Assembly (NCBI GenBank): GCA_013368375.1
Contig: JAACJP010000029.1
Location: 528,132 to 592,131 of the forward strand
Direction of reading: 5' to 3'
From: Tricholomella constricta
Taxonomy: Eukaryota; Basidiomycota; Agaricomycetes; Agaricales; Lyophyllaceae
Length of the DNA: 64,000 nucleotides
The notes under the pieces are model-generated. The model saw only the letters and a list, made by a program, of their open reading frames with translations. It was not told the origin of the DNA and did no database searches. Shown in pieces: positions 40,460 to 51,080 of the stretch. The stretch's first letter is position 1. Every line of letters begins with the position of its first letter. A program made the position numbers and the translations under genes.

Positions 40460-40473
40460 TACCCCCCTTTAAG
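40460..40473 (-). promoter_or_regulatory. TE-F polypurine tract
   Basis: The minus strand reads CTTAAAGGGGGGTA immediately before the LTR end TGTAAGG, the expected position for plus-strand priming. Confidence 0.75.
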
Positions 40474-41559
40474 ATTGCACTCAGCAATCTTTACACCCAG
40501 GCGGATGTCGAGGCGTATATATCGCGCGTACAGTACGCGCAATAATAGTCGAATGTATTGCACATATTTTATGTGTCACAGTTGTCGCGTCTGGGTATTG
40601 GTACCCCGACGATATAGAATAATGATAATGTTAGGTCATGGCCCTAACGTAGTGTCCATTCTGTCGACCGCGACTTGTTCCTCCAGTCTCCGAGAAATTG
40701 GCATCCATGTTCCGCGGACGTACTGGCTAAGGTTGGACACATAATGCCCAACGATGACTTTTGCGCCTGAGTTGGTTTGATAGTCGCCAATCGAGTCGTT
40801 AGCCGGTGATTTATGGCTTCATCGATTTTTTGGCTCCGTCTTTGACTCCTCGTCGACAGCTATTGCGCCTGCCGGACCAGGGCTGGTTGAACTACCGCAG
40901 AAGACTGAGGCGCTATTTATCGCACCGACATATATGCCACAAGGGTTTCAGCAATGGTTATCACTGCGACTGTGGTTAAAGTCGCGTAGGCTGCCACCTC
41001 GACGTTATAACCGTCGACACCTAACCGATACGGCTGCCGGACTGATGCGTCTAATATTGCATCTCAAAGACCTGGATAGGAACTGTTGGGCACAACGAGC
41101 CCAACACGCTCAATCGGAGTCGGTAGTGTTTGAGGGTCATGTTCCACCAACCGCAAACAACCGAAAATTAACCGGACCGCAACCGGAAACAACCTGACTT
41201 CCGGTTCCGGTTGGAGCAAAAAATTCTCGGTTGCAGTTCCGGTTGCGGAGAATTCCGAGCCCTCGGCAACTGGTTACAACCGGTCATAACCGGTCGCAAC
41301 GCGACCACTGGTCATGGAAACAATGAGGCAGCAAAAGAAATGCTCGAGTATTGAAGTACACGTCAATATGTTCAGTCTTACGTGAAATCTCAGCCCTTGA
41401 AACAACCATGCAGCAAGACAGGATGTCCTGCTGTACAGGGCTGCATGCAGAGCATGCACAACACATGGTGGAGCATCCGAGCATCCACCCACATAAATAC
41501 CATGACCGACATAGGCTCTACAGTACTCTACCCAACCTCTCATCCCTCACTTCTTTGCT

Positions 41560-41700
41560 ATGGCGCGTGGTTCTGGTTCATCTCGTGAGGCTAAGTCCAA
41601 GGTGAAGGTGTCGAAAAAACTTACCACGACGACGAAGCCAAACACTCGGTCCGCCCAGAAGAGGAAGAAGATCTACCTCAATAATCACGTTCCACTCTGA
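41560..41700 (+). pseudogene. hAT transposase N-terminal remnant (46 codons)
   Basis: ATG at 41560, very basic (SREAKSKVKVSKK, KRKK). It stops at 41698-41700, where the internal deletion begins. The zinc-finger and catalytic regions are missing. Confidence 0.6.
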
Positions 41701-41720
41701 ATCCATAGCATCATGCGACA

Positions 41721-42032
41721 GTCTATCCTACACTCGCACAAATCGCCCTCGATGTGCTCCCTAGCCAAGCCTCCTCTGTCCCGTGCGAGCGAGTGTTCTC
41801 CTCGAGCAAGTTGACTGCCACGGACCGCCGCTCTCGCCTGAAGGCCGAGGTTTTCGAGGAACTGCAGTTGATGAAAGCAACGTGGCGCCCTCAGCTTCAA
41901 GACTTTGCTAGACTCAACTCAGAAGAGGTCGATGTCGTCAACGAGGAGCTTTTCGAAGATTTTTTCGACATGGAACGGGAGCAGATGTTGTGGGACACCG
42001 AGTTTGAGCCTGCCGAGTTTGAGATCAACTAA
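41721..42032 (+). pseudogene. hAT transposase dimerisation domain remnant
   Basis: Codons YPTLAQIALDVLPSQASS, CERVFSSSKLTATDRRSRL and EELQLMKATWRPQLQDF match the hAT C-terminal dimerisation domain, with an acidic tail to TAA at 42032. The frame is not continuous with the N-terminal remnant. Confidence 0.9.
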
Positions 42033-42362
42033 TGCACCACTACTTTTTTATGTACACTACTCCAGTCTCTGTCAAAGTATATTTTACATGTGTACCCAAT
42101 CTATATCACCTTTTAATACTGCAGAACATGAACTTATTGCACTCTGGATCAGTTACGACCGGTCGTGACCGGTTACAACCGGTCACAACCGGTGTCAGGT
42201 CGTAACCGGTCATAACCGGTTGCAACTGGTCACGCGACCGATACCAACCGGTTGCAGGCGGTCGAGTTGTCAGTTGGACATTTGAAGAGACTTTTACGAC
42301 CAGTCGAGGTCGTGTCGGGGCTGAAAATGACAAAAGACTGGACCCGACACGACCCTCAAACA

Positions 42363-43775
42363 CTAGGAGTCGGTGCACTCGTTATCATCATAACGAGCAC
42401 TTTCGTCGCTTTGGTCGTCGTTCGAACGAGCGTCTTCTGGGCCGCTATGTGCAGCGCCATTCTCCTGCTCGTCGTTAAAACGAGCGTCTTCCGAGCCGCT
42501 ATGCTCAGCGCCACTCTCCTCCTCCTCTTGATAGCTACCACGTTCTCGGTAGCTATCATATTCCGCCTCGAGAGCGTTGGATTCTCCATCGCTCTCCACT
42601 TCGTAGACGTGAATTTCCTTCCCGTCTTCATCGAGGTACTGGTACTTGTGGCATGCATCCTCACATTCATATGTTCGGACATGCCATGCTTCTAAGCATT
42701 CCGAATGACCTTCAGACCGCTCACCGTTCCTGTCGTCTTCCTCTTCCGGTTCATCGCCATATGTGCGATGAACAATTTGGCGCATACACGCCAATCGTTC
42801 GGTGGGCATTTCGTTCTGAACTTCCGATGGTGTCGGTACCACCATGTTGTAGTTGTCCCTACTCGCGCTAATACTGCGCGAGTAGGTGCTCGAGTTACCC
42901 TCCAGCCAGTCTAGGACATGGTCGGGGGTGCGTGTTTGCTCCTGTCCAATTTGCGCACTCGATCTTGACCTTCCCGCCTCACTGGGTCGGTCACTAGATC
43001 TACCATTGGATTCAGCGCTTAACGCCGTCTCCGGAACAGGCTTGATGCCCATTAACCCCGTGTCCCCACGGAGTTCTTTTCTGTGATACCGGAGGTGGTA
43101 CATCACCCACCTCCAAACCCGGCGCACATCGTCTTCCGGCCGATCGTGCATTAGCTCCCGGAACGTCTCATTCCAGTCGCTTCCGTTGTCTATGCATCGT
43201 GCTATCCACCACGCAATGTGGAAGTCCACCTCCGGGTATGCCAGCGTCGGCACCTTTGCGGTCGTCGTCCCATAGCGTTCAATCTTCTTCGATGGGCGTT
43301 CACCACACCCATCTCCTCCCTTGCGAACGTTTGTCCGCACCTCCAGTAGTGCCGGATACCTTGATCCGTCCTGGTGCACCCCCTCTCTCTGGGGTGCGCC
43401 CATGTTTCCGCCTTCGCTGGCAGCACCTCTTGTCGGGTGCTCCGGTGGTCGTTCCGGTTGAGGGCGCACGCTAGCGCTGGCGCTCTCTGATGCCGATGTG
43501 GCGGCCATAGCGCCACTATAGGATCTAGGTGTTACGTACCTAGATGACGAGTAAGCGCGTGCTACTAAGCGCATTGATGCAAGCCTTTCTATTGGCTTAG
43601 TGGGAGGACGCTTGCTGTCCTCCGGTACACCTTCTAGGTGCGGTTCGACTTGATGCGCACGACCTTGCCGCGCGCCCTCAACTATAGTATGGTCTGTCCG
43701 GACCATACTCCGTCGGTGCTCGTTCCCTGTGCCTTCCCGACGCGTCTCGGCCTCCGAATGTTGTATATTCGGCAC
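42363..43775 (-). CDS. TE-F ORF C (470 aa)
   Basis: Minus-strand ORF; no recognised domain. The N-terminal half is basic and low-complexity. A middle Trp-rich segment (YPEVDFHIAWWIARCID, RRVWRWVMYHLRYHRKEL) could be a nucleic-acid or particle-protein core. The acidic C-terminus has a near-tandem peptide repeat (EHSGSEDARFNDE/AHSGPEDARSNDD). The stop TAG lies in the terminal bases of TE-G; without TE-G the frame would read one more Asp codon and TGA. The coding sequence is interrupted every 50-100 nt by perfect hairpins. Confidence 0.6.
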   Translation of the reverse strand: MPNIQHSEAETRREGTGNEHRRSMVRTDHTIVEGARQGRAHQVEPHLEGVPEDSKRPPTKPIERLASMRLVARAYSSSRYVTPRSYSGAMAATSASESASASVRPQPERPPEHPTRGAASEGGNMGAPQREGVHQDGSRYPALLEVRTNVRKGGDGCGERPSKKIERYGTTTAKVPTLAYPEVDFHIAWWIARCIDNGSDWNETFRELMHDRPEDDVRRVWRWVMYHLRYHRKELRGDTGLMGIKPVPETALSAESNGRSSDRPSEAGRSRSSAQIGQEQTRTPDHVLDWLEGNSSTYSRSISASRDNYNMVVPTPSEVQNEMPTERLACMRQIVHRTYGDEPEEEDDRNGERSEGHSECLEAWHVRTYECEDACHKYQYLDEDGKEIHVYEVESDGESNALEAEYDSYRERGSYQEEEESGAEHSGSEDARFNDEQENGAAHSGPEDARSNDDQSDESARYDDNECTDS

Positions 43776-43957
43776 CTCTGATGTTGTATTGCTGGCAACT
43801 TTCTTGCCAACAACTGTTGCGCCTTGCTGGGCACCATGGATTGTGAAACGTCGCTCTGCGACGTTTCCTTCATCGTCTCGTCTGTGGGGTGGCGGCTACT
43901 GCTCTGGTACCTCTCCCCCCCACTAGGATGTCGTTGATCTACGATGTTCGCCTTGGT

Positions 43958-44608
43958 TCATGTCTCCTTGAGCATCCTTCGATGCTCGCCGATCCCCTCG
44001 ATGTTGCTCAGTTGGAGGGCCTCATGCCTGGGTTGTGCCCTCCGTCGCACACTTTGATCATGCGTTGGCGACCGTGCTCGCCAGTTGCGGTCGTCGTGTC
44101 CGCCACTATATGTGACGTTCACCGATGCGAGGCCATTGCCCTCGTGTCTTTTGGATCGCTTCACGATCGATTTGAAGGGGGCAGCACTCATGCCGCCTGA
44201 ACGTTCAATCGGACGTGCATTCTTAGAACCACAACTCAATGGTCCCACCAGTTTCGACGATGATGGCGCTTGCAGCGCTGTCGTATTTGCATCGCCCAAC
44301 TGCGACACTCCTCGGTGTGCGTCCTTCGGACGCCGCTTCCTATAGATTTCAATGACACTACGAAGTGTCGTTATAGTTTTGTCAGCGTACGATTCACTGA
44401 CAGCCATACGATGCATACGTGTGGCACCGTACTTCCGGTACATCTTCTGGGTGGCCTCTAGCAGCCTCGGACGCCGGTACTTGCTCTGGACGTCCGTGGT
44501 CGCCCAGAACGCTTCGATTTTTACCTCCCAAGTGGAAGGTGTAGTGCTTTTAGTCGGTGCAGTTCCTTGACCGCACCATTCGCGATAGCGTGCGCGTAGC
44601 GCGTCCAT
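43958..44608 (-). CDS. TE-F ORF B (216 aa)
   Basis: Minus-strand ORF, basic and helical at the start (MDALRARYREWCGQGT, KIEAFWATTDVQSKYRRPRL) with arginine-rich C-terminus. It may be a gag-like structural protein, but no zinc knuckle is present. Unrecognised. Confidence 0.5.
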   Translation of the reverse strand: MDALRARYREWCGQGTAPTKSTTPSTWEVKIEAFWATTDVQSKYRRPRLLEATQKMYRKYGATRMHRMAVSESYADKTITTLRSVIEIYRKRRPKDAHRGVSQLGDANTTALQAPSSSKLVGPLSCGSKNARPIERSGGMSAAPFKSIVKRSKRHEGNGLASVNVTYSGGHDDRNWRARSPTHDQSVRRRAQPRHEALQLSNIEGIGEHRRMLKET

Positions 44609-44634
44609 GTATCGTTGTAGGTACTCTGTATGTC

Positions 44635-44979
44635 CTACGTCAATGTATATTCGTCCAAAGTACTCAGATACATCTTGTTCGGCGCAGGCTCCGAGCCTGC
44701 GTCGCTGACTTTCGTCCTAGTAGCCGCCCAAAATAACTGGAGCTCGCGCCGTAAAAGGGCGAACTCGATCCAATCTTCATGCCAGGCGACGAAGATTCGC
44801 CTGTGCCGTTCCATAGGAACGGCTCGAGTTTGCTCGAGGGAGCCGTTGCCGGCGGTTCTGCCGTGTGACGTGGCATCAATTTCGATGCTTCGAGCATCAA
44901 AAAGCCTCTCGGGGCTGCAAGCTGCGGTTCCGACGAGTGACGTGGCCGCGCGTCCGCGGCCTTGTGTGTCCATGCGCAT
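44635..44979 (-). CDS. TE-F ORF A (up to 114 aa)
   Basis: Minus-strand ORF near the 5' LTR. The segment RRIFVAWHEDWIEFALLRRE followed by QLFWAATRTK looks like a genuine helical protein; the preceding residues are hairpin-rich and may be leader. It ends 26 nt before ORF B, in another frame. Relationship between ORFs A, B and C (introns, frameshifts or separate proteins) is unresolved. Confidence 0.45.
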   Translation of the reverse strand: MRMDTQGRGRAATSLVGTAACSPERLFDARSIEIDATSHGRTAGNGSLEQTRAVPMERHRRIFVAWHEDWIEFALLRRELQLFWAATRTKVSDAGSEPAPNKMYLSTLDEYTLT

Positions 44980-45132
44980 GTCGCATGGTCCTGGGTGGTT
45001 CTCGATGTCATATCAATATGTCGGTGTTGGCCAAAAGGGGTTTGTATGGCCAGATTAAGAAAAGAAGCAGTTATAGCGGGATATAGCGGGATATAGCTGT
45101 ATATAGCAGTAGAGCTGGATAGCTCAAAAAAA

Positions 45133-45326
45133 TGTAGCGGTGCTACAGGGGATGCCTCGCGGTTCACACTATACGCGAACTTGACCAGATGTCTTTTCTG
45201 CTACGTATACATGAAGTTGCGAGGATCTACTTAAACTAATAGATATAAACAATAGATATAGGCAACGCCGAAGGCGTTGCCAAACAATGCCAACACAGGT
45301 GATCAGTATGGACCTGCATCCTTACA
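45133..45326 (-). repeat. TE-F 5' LTR
   Basis: Twin of 40266-40459. Contains the perfect 9-bp stem GGCAACGCC/GGCGTTGCC at 45261-45281. On the minus strand it is followed by a run of T and GAGCTATCCAGCTC, where a primer-binding site would be expected; no tRNA match was assigned. GCTATATCCC repeats lie at about 45075-45100. Confidence 0.9.
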
Positions 45327-45350
45327 GTCTGGCAGAATGGTTTTAGAATA

Positions 45351-46367
45351 TTATCGTCTGCGGGGAACGGCCAACATACTGTAACGTGCCCAGAGCCCCC
45401 CAATGATGAACATACTTGCTAACTCAGCTAAGAACAAAGTCGAGACCACCAAAAAGACGACTTTGTCTACAGGAATGACTGTAAGTAAACCAAGCCCATG
45501 GTATAGAAGCTCGCGGTACTTCGATTGTATAGAGCATGCACACGAATTTGAAGAATGACTGTGAACGATGTCGTTTCTTTCAGCTTTGACATCCTTAACA
45601 AAAAAAGACATACTCTCCACAATACCCATATTGAACATACCTGCCCAGAGGCCAAATTGTCCCCAAAAGGTACCTATATCGGCATCAGGAATGTCACGCG
45701 AATGAATAATACGATGCACACATCTGCGTGAATTGATATATCAGTAAAGTCCTTATTATTAAGATGCAGGCGTACGTAAAATCAGTCCGTTGCCCAACGT
45801 CGACTGTGATGAACATCATCAGCATGACAATTAACGGGAAGGTCATTTGAGTGAGAATTTACATACTGGCCATAGTGACAGCTGCGAAGACTCCGGCAAA
45901 ATAACGATTCTAAGGAAAATTGAGAGTCGGAGACGAGTTTTAGGGCTGGTAGAAGAGAACTCACAATCAAAAACAGCACTTTAATTGGGGTGAGCCGAGC
46001 TTTCTGCCGCACGATTAGGCCACACAAAAGGAGAGAAGGTACATACAACAGCGTACCCAGATGTATTCTACCTATAATAATCAAGCGCATTAATTACCAT
46101 AACAGACTACGCCACTTGAATAAAATAGACCTCATCCTGAAATGTGAGAGCTACGTCGCCGGCGACGTTGGCATACATTGTTGGCTCGAGGAAACACACT
46201 GACCATACTCATAAACATAAAAGGTCACAACACTGACTGATATGGGGTGAGATGGGTTTCACCATTCTGCAAAATGGCTTAAACTTACCACTGGCATACT
46301 GGACAATAGTGTTGTGGTACCACACTGTCTCCAAGAGCTTAATAGCATCGTCGGATGAGGCTGACAT
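45351..46367 (-). pseudogene. DUF6533-type membrane protein gene, 5' half
   Basis: ATG at 46367-46365. Minus-strand exons with good GT-AG borders give MSASSDDAIKLLETVWYHNT, SVVTFYVYEY, ALTFQDE, VEYIW, KARLTPIKVLFLI, NRYFAGVFAAVTMA, then an exon with QIRVHALYNRSTASFYTMGL and a final piece VVFLVVSTLFLAELASMFII. LTFxDEVxYIW and the RVxALYNR box are hallmarks of the DUF6533 family of multi-helix membrane proteins abundant in Agaricomycetes; their function is not established. Between ..GLVYLQSF and VVFLVVS the frame shifts by one base near 45480 with no plausible intron, so the gene was probably already damaged. It is interrupted at 45326/40266 by TE-F. Confidence 0.75.
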
Positions 46368-46399
46368 AGAAATGGGGGGTTGGCAAGAAAATCAATCGG

Positions 46400-47478
46400 C
46401 AAAGAGAGAGTTTATAGAGAAGATGCATGCGATCTGATAGGCCTGGATTTGCACTTTTTTTTGTGAAAAAGATAAATCTCGCAATTGGGATGATGTATCC
46501 CATGACGGCGGGAGGGAGAGTAGTCGTAAAATCATCATCATGATGCCAGTGCTATAATTGCAATGGTATTTATTAGTCCTGTGCGTAACGTTAGAAGCAG
46601 CTCTGACCACTATAATTTGAGCAGGAACTCGAGGTTGATGACAGGTGTGATTGAGGCCAGAACGTTGGGCCTACATTGGAGATACCGTATGTGAATTTTT
46701 CAGAATTTCGTAGAGATGAAGGATAAGGAAAAGTCTGAGGCCAAAACGTGCTAACTCAAGAGTTTAGTTTTATGCTGGATGGCGGCTGGATGGCGGCGAT
46801 AAAGCCTGGCACTTTCTCCAACAAGTAGGGGCCATAGATGGGTGATAAGGGAATTATGCAAGTGAGAAGCAAGTGAGAAGCAACGCTGGGGAACACCATC
46901 GTTCAACGATGCAACATGTCAATGGTCAAGTCATTAATTATTTGGACTGTTTGTTAGTATTTTTGGTCTCTCACGAAACCACGCTGATACTGTGAAGACG
47001 TTCTTGTTTTGAAGTTACCTGGCACTGAGGGATGACGCGCACTCATGATAGACGTCGACAGTCACCAACGGCGACCAGCTAGATTAGCTCGTTTGCTCTC
47101 CCGTGTCACCTCTTCCTTATATGTTGCACTATTATGATTTAATGTGCACGGCTTTGAAACGCATGATGCGTACAACTGGCTCCAGCTCTTGCTATAACAC
47201 GTGCCAGTTTCTCGGTAGAAGGCGCGCCGTAGTTCATATATCTTGTCCAACAGTCATCTTCGCACTTCAGTTGCTTGTACCCAATGAGCACTTTGCCAAG
47301 GTGGCTCTTTCTGTCACCACTGGCAACACCTTGCATACACGCGAATGGACGGCTCCCTCCGAATGGCTCAAATTTAGCTTGTGACACTACGCAGCTGTTT
47401 TGCTCTTCCCGCTTCATCCATTTGTAAGTGTAACATCCACCTCGCACTGAGGATAATCGCCTGGACACCCACCTTCAA
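46400..47478. other. Stretch without a recognisable gene
   Basis: Only short ORFs without motifs; AT-rich. It separates the DUF6533 locus from the Plavaka element. Confidence 0.5.
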
Positions 47479-47727
47479 CATCAGCAAAACTCCAAATACT
47501 TTTACTTCCGGCTTCCGCGTATTTGGCTTTCTACAATCACTTTTGCTTGAGCTTTCTCAATCTTTTCACCTTTTGCTTGTACTTTTGCACCTTTTGCTTA
47601 AATATATTATCTTTGGCCTTTCAACAGATGACTTAGTAAAGGCTTTCCGAGTTGCAAAGACATTGAAGTCAAGAGACAGTATAATTCTGAACATCATTAC
47701 AAAAACCCGAAGAAATGAAAGAAGAGG

Positions 47728-50700
47728 CTAATATGCGATTTCATGAGAATGGTGGTCCGCATACTTATTAACGTAAAATAATTTAAATGCATTCAACGAG
47801 TCTGTATGTGTAAATGTCCAGGGAAGAAAAGAAGAACCCGATACTCCAATCAAGTGCGCACCGCGAAGAATTGAGTCGGTGTGGATAACGGACACGACCC
47901 GACGGCCCCTGGTATCACAATCTGGCTCAACCATCCAAAGCCCCGTGTCCTCACAAGGAGCGTCGCCGTATGTTGAGAACCATTGCACGAGCGTGCAGGG
48001 GTAAGTGATGCTGTCAAATTTGAATGAGAAGAAAAGGTTAACGCGTGCGACATGGAGTCCACGGAAACCATAAAGGTCAGGGTCCTTGTCGATGAAGACA
48101 CAGTCAAATCGGCCGGGCCCGCGTTGCCACGACGGGGACGCACAGATGCGCTCACGATGCATTCCTCCAATCCCGGAAAGATCACTGGGGGCATGGTATG
48201 TCGAAACAACCGAATGGACGACGGTAATCCGGAGGTTCGGGCTGATCTCGGGACATGAATCAAGGTCAACGTCCATGCCGAAAACTTCAGATTCAGGGTG
48301 AAGCTGGTCGTACAAGTACCGGCAGATGTATTCGGAAAGCTGAGGTTGTCGAAGATAGGTTGAAAGGGCACTGAGGGTTTTGGGGTATTTTTTGGCTGTA
48401 TGATTTGGTGTTGTGAGCTTCGGAGCGTAGTAACTAATCGAGAACTTGCCTGGGTACTTTGCAAGCTTAACATCCCCAAGTGATGTCATTCCCGGATCAT
48501 CCTCTTCATCTGCCCCATCATCGTCAGGTGGCGGAGGTGGCAGAACAACACCGGCAGCTAAGCATGGACCATCTAAAATCCCTCGAGCGATAAGATCGAT
48601 GCGCGCAGCAGCGAGTTTGTCCAGTCGTTGATTAGTGAGCAGCATCTGGCCCAGGGGCTGGTTATGGCTCGAGCGCCGCCATGTTTCCTTGACAGCTTTG
48701 ATGTGTTTAGATTCCGTGATTGATGAGCACAGGCCGTTCAGAGCACCAAACTGCTGTATAAGGCGGCGGTAGTGAACAAGGGAGTGTTGGCGTCGTAATG
48801 AAAAATCTTCGCGGATGCCGTACTCTCGAAAGACCTCACGTTCGCGATGGAAGCGTTCGACAGCAGCATCGATCGCGAGGAGCGTATCTTCATCAATTTG
48901 AGATCGACGGACAAGATAACAGAATTCCAGGAAGGCACTGATGGCACGGACCATTTGTGGAGGTACATGGCCAGCAATGGCTGGCAGATAAACCTGTACA
49001 TCCTTACATAAATCAGTAATCCTGGATCATATCCCGAGCTGAGTATACCTTCATCAATGCCTTGGAATCATCGCCGGTCCATTGCTTGAAACCGCGGCCC
49101 TCGGGAAAGCGTCGAAGTGCAGGAAAAGATGGTGCTGCAGCAATGCTACGATATAATTATGAGTCACTGAATTTATTGACAGTAGCGAGGGACATACCGT
49201 CGGTCAATATCAGCAAGAATTCTTTTAGCTTCGGCAGCTGAGTGAACTAATTCTAAATATTCGGTGACCCAAGATACGAGGTGATCCTTGAAGGTACCCT
49301 TGATAATTTGATGGAGGAGGTCCGGGGCCAGGAGCTCGTGGATGTCGGCACGAGGAAACTGGGATGTAAACAGCTAATTTAGTAAGTACTTGTTAGTCAA
49401 CAATGTGAAACAGTCAGCTCCACACGCACGATCAGGTCTCTGACAATTCCATACCCCTCCCAGAGTGTTTTTAAACGGTCTGCATAGGCTTCGCAGAGTA
49501 GTCGAGTATGTTCGTGCGAACGTGGAACCGCAACTGGGTCATCATCGAGGTCGGTGGGCAAAGCCGTGCATCTAATTTATGATTTGAATTATCACATTCC
49601 CAACACTGTAGGATTGTCGACTCACTTGGCACACCAACCAGAGACAATACACGCAAACAATACCTGCTCAGGATAGTCCGCAATATACGGCCCTATCCCA
49701 TAAATGGCGCGTCGAAATTGACCATCAGCACAAAGCGTAATCCGTGGCTTGGTCATCCAAGGTTTGAGGGATGACAGAATTCGGGCCAATGATGCGTGAA
49801 AAAGTTGCCGTCGAAACTTTCGAAACTCGACATCATCGTGAAATTGCTTGTCGGCTATGTAAATGACACGAACGTGAACAATAGCCTACCGAACAATATG
49901 AAATGACCTACTTTTTGGAATAGCAAGGAAACCGATGAGGGACAGTGCATTTCGATGTGCTCGTCGAACTTGATTCTGGGCATTTCCAATGGAGGCGTAG
50001 AGTGGGTAATACTCGTTTTGCCCAGTTGCTACAGAAACCGTCGTTTTGTCACTTCCGAGGATGACGGGAACGAACATCGATCCATGGGTCTCAGGATCTT
50101 CCGCAATAATATCCTGCCATAGAAATGAGCCAATTCTGTTTGTAAACAAAAAGACGAACCGCTTGATCCCATGCCCAGTTGCCCGACATGAAATCTGAAT
50201 ATTGCCGCTTTCCATTCTTTCCGAAAATTCGTTTGGGTGAATAGTCGAGCTCTGAGTTGAAGTCCCTATTGCCCAATTGGCCCTCCAACACTGCAAGGGG
50301 ATCACGGAACCAGACTTCGAACTTTGAGGTCTTCCATGTTGGCGGTGTCGAGCCCTCAGGGAGTTCTCCATCGTACTGGACGGAAAATGATTGCCATGTG
50401 ACGTCACCTGTTTCAATCGCATCAATGGTGTCGTAAAGATCCTTTGAGTTAGCAAAAGGAGGCCCGGAGTCATCGAACTCGTCGCTGTGCTGAAAAGCGG
50501 CCCATATATCCATGAGTTTGTCTATCTTCTTGCCTGACATCTGTTCACGGCGATACAAAAAATCAGCTAACTCAAAACTCGGCACGCGAATTGAACGGCT
50601 TGAAATGATTGCTTGCATGGTCGGGGTTGATGGTCGGTGGTGATGCATCATGAGGTAGGTCGTAGCCATCCTTATCGCACGGAACTCCTGATTCAACATT

Positions 50701-51080
50701 AATATAATCCTTGTCCAAAAAAAAAAATGGCAGTTCAACTCACCGTCAAGATAGGAATGTAAGTGGGTTTTCATTCCCCGTGTGTTTATACTCCATTGCT
50801 GACGGCGTGGCAATTTGTTTGGTAGGACATGATCTCGGTTATCTGGTGTTTGTGGAGGTGAATATCCACCAAGGAATTCTGGGGGAGGCGAAGCAGAAGG
50901 TGTTCGTGGTGGTGAAGGGCTTGGTGCATGAGGGGATGGAGGTGGAGCATAAATGAAAGACGGGTTGAATCTGCACGTATCTTGATGCTGAGTGAGTCCA
51001 CCAGGTAGCTTGCAGAATTTTGCGCAGCCAGGAAAAGTACACCGGTAGACAGGAGTGTTATATCGAGCTCGGGGCTTCAT
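47728..51080 (-). CDS. Plavaka transposase, multi-exon
   Basis: ATG-type start at 51080. Exon 1 (51080-50744) encodes a C2H2-like finger, YRCTFPGCAKFCKLPGGLTQ ending H..C, then a Pro-rich linker. A 56-nt intron (50743-50688) leads to GVPCDKDGYDLP and EFELADFLYRREQMSG. Later exons contain DIIAEDPETHG, VILGSDKTTVSVATGQNEYY with the conserved acidic residue of the RNase H-like core, CADGQFRRAIYGIGPYIADY, and finally a 408-codon exon (48954-47728) with LNGLCSSITESKHIKAVKET and PLGQMLLTNQRLDKLAAAR. These blocks match the Plavaka family of Agaricomycetes. I saw no frame break in the exons followed, so it may be functional. Not all exon borders were fixed. Confidence 0.82.

Larger units (their letters stand above)
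41124..42365 (+). mobile_element. TE-G: internally deleted hAT transposon
   Basis: 1242 bp. Terminal inverted repeats TAGTGTTTGAGGGTC (41124-41138) and its complement at 42351-42365. The perfect 8-bp target duplication GGAGTCGG is at 41116-41123 and 42366-42373. Subterminal regions are full of AACCGGT/ACCGGTCGCAAC motifs, typical of hAT transposase-binding repeats. Inside are only the N-terminal and C-terminal ends of a transposase. It needs a full-length hAT transposase elsewhere. Confidence 0.95.
42378..44988. repeat. Cluster of short perfect hairpins
   Basis: Perfect stems of 6-10 bp with loops of 1-8 nt at: 42378-42397, 42529-42556, 42859-42885, 43523-43545, 43603-43623, 43686-43709, 43754-43772, 43793-43809, 43845-43867, 43970-43987, 44319-44333, 44354-44369, 44683-44701, 44783-44803, 44805-44823, 44823-44838, 44884-44898, 44944-44961, 44970-44988. 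Arms are mutually unrelated, for example GATAGCTACC/GGTAGCTATC and GAAACGTCGC/GCGACGTTTC. More occur in the LTRs (45133-45147, 45261-45281) and the 3' non-coding part (40472-40490, 40524-40540, 41085-41105). Confidence 0.9.
40266..45326 (-). mobile_element. TE-F: hairpin-rich non-autonomous LTR element (5.06 kb)
   Basis: Direct repeats of 194 bp (40266-40459 and 45133-45326; TGTAGC..CTTACA; three differences) bound the element. Flanks are GTCCG and GTCTG, a 5-bp duplication with one change. A polypurine tract on the minus strand beside the left LTR (40460-40473) fixes the orientation. It carries three ORFs in successive frames but no protease, RT, RNase H or integrase, so it must be mobilised in trans. 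A hAT element sits inside. The whole element is dense in short perfect inverted repeats (separate entry). Confidence 0.85.

Noticed and set aside
42252..42695. Plus-strand hydrophobic ORF opposite TE-F ORF C
   Set aside because: Shadow of the acidic minus-strand ORF; Asp/Glu codons read in reverse give Val/Leu-rich sequence.
45100..45135. GAGCTATCCAGCTC next to the TE-F 5' LTR as a tRNA-derived primer site
   Set aside because: Resembles a tRNA arm only loosely; without tRNA sequences it cannot be assigned.
24903..46367. A secondary-metabolite or biosynthetic gene cluster in the host island
   Set aside because: No synthase, oxidase, transporter or other tailoring enzyme is present; the genes are unrelated in type.
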